Assembly: GCA_005883175.1 (NCBI GenBank)
Contig: VAYV01000181.1
Span: 1-5,724, forward strand
DNA: 5,724 bases
From: Actinomycetota bacterium
Lineage (GTDB): Bacteria; Actinomycetota; AC-67
Direction: 5' to 3'
Positions 5,227 through 5,724 of this stretch are shown here, piece after piece; the first letter of the stretch is position 1; every line of letters begins with the position of its first letter. A program made the translations under genes and the position numbers. The notes under the pieces are model-generated. The model made no database searches. It was given only the letters and a program-made list of their open reading frames with translations, and was not told the origin of the DNA.

Positions 5227-5724
5227 GTGCGTAAAGCTCTCCTCGCTGCTGCGCTCGTTCTCAGCCTAGCTCCCGCCGTCGTGAAGGCGAGCGCGCCGGG
5301 CGCGGTGGCGATTAGCGTGATCTCGTCGCGCGCGGACCTCGTGTCGGGCGGCACGGCCGTCGTCGCGATCTCGCTGCCGGCAGGCACGCCGTTCTCAGCG
5401 TTGCGCGCGCGGCTCAACGGCACCGACGTGACGCGCGCGTTCGCCGTGCGGCCGAACAAGAAGATCGAAGGCTTCGTGAGCGGCCTGCACAACGGCGTCA
5501 ACGAGCTGACGGCGATCCTTCCCGACGGCACCGGCGCGCGCCTGCGGCTCACCAACCACCCCAACGGCGGGCCGCTCTTCGCCGGGCCGCAGCTGCAGCC
5601 GTGGAAGTGCGAGGCCGGCGCGCTCGACGCGCAGTGCAACAAGCCCGCGACGTACGCCTATCTCTACGAGTCGACCGACCCCACGAAGTCCGGCCTGCAG
5701 CCGTACGACCCGGCGAAGCCGCCC
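5227..5724 (+). CDS. Secreted DUF6351-family protein, N-terminal 166 residues, cut by window edge
   Basis: The reading frame is open from the GTG to the end of the window. Residues 1-21 form a signal peptide (Arg2, Lys3, hydrophobic ALLAAALVLSLAPAVV, then VKA before Ser22). The mature part starts AISVISSRADLVSGGTAVVAISLPAG, followed by LRARLNGTDVTRAFAVRP, a GFVSGLHNGVNELTAILPDG segment, RLRLTNHPNGGPLFAGPQLQPWKC (106-128) and DAQCNKPATYAYLYES (134-149). This order is the hallmark of DUF6351 N-termini as I recall them: a beta-sandwich region, then the TNHP.GGP.F.GPQ.QPW.C block. Cys128 and Cys137 probably form a disulfide. The full family is several hundred residues longer, so most of the protein lies to the right. 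Its function is not established; an exported hydrolase is plausible but unproven. It diverges from the SRPBCC-CDGSH operon across a 129-bp control region. Confidence 0.88.
   Translation, partial: MRKALLAAALVLSLAPAVVKASAPGAVAISVISSRADLVSGGTAVVAISLPAGTPFSALRARLNGTDVTRAFAVRPNKKIEGFVSGLHNGVNELTAILPDGTGARLRLTNHPNGGPLFAGPQLQPWKCEAGALDAQCNKPATYAYLYESTDPTKSGLQPYDPAKPP

Noticed and set aside
4881..5642. Minus-strand open frame across the DUF6351 start and control region
   Set aside because: It is antisense to the DUF6351 coding region and out of frame with the SRPBCC gene, with no coherent domain.
1..5724. tRNA, rRNA, CRISPR array, insertion sequence or attachment site
   Set aside because: No cloverleaf-like segment, regularly spaced repeats, transposase-like frame or flanking direct repeats were seen on reading both strands; protein genes account for nearly all of the window.

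Overview
The window is very GC-rich, densely coded DNA with G/C-ending codons, purine-rich Shine-Dalgarno (SD) sequences and both ATG and GTG starts. The FtsX-type permease (with its ARRTDTAYPRF stretch after the first membrane helix), the DUF6351 protein and the bacterial lysyl-oxidase-like protein all suggest a high-GC soil-type bacterium. An actinobacterial lineage is most likely, but this is inference because no rRNA or other marker gene is present.

Layout. 1-899 (minus) is a secreted protein with a signal peptide, a PPC-like beta domain and the start of a lysyl-oxidase-like domain; the window edge cuts off its C-terminus. 937-3399 (minus) is a complete 820-residue FtsX/MacB-type ABC permease, 37 nt upstream of that gene and probably on the same transcript. 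3400-3637 is a divergent control region with several dyad symmetries and a candidate promoter. 3638-4384 (plus) is a 248-residue lipoprotein of unknown family. Its stop codon directly abuts the stop codon of a convergent 90-residue CDGSH-type iron-sulfur protein (4385-4657, minus). That gene begins 2 nt after an SRPBCC/START-like protein gene (4660-5097, minus). 5098-5226 is a second divergent control region. 5227-5724 (plus) is the N-terminal part of a secreted DUF6351 protein, cut by the right edge.

The dominant theme is the cell envelope: one multi-pass permease and three exported proteins. The intracellular exception is the SRPBCC + CDGSH pair, a tightly coupled two-gene operon. The most unusual observation is in the CDGSH protein. 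Its cluster-binding motif is intact except that the usual His ligand is a Cys, the protein ends in a short Cys-containing tail, and its N-terminal part resembles a shortened 4Fe-4S mono-cluster domain that has lost cysteines. No RNA genes, insertion sequences, CRISPR arrays or origins were seen. No gene-free stretch exceeds 300 bases.
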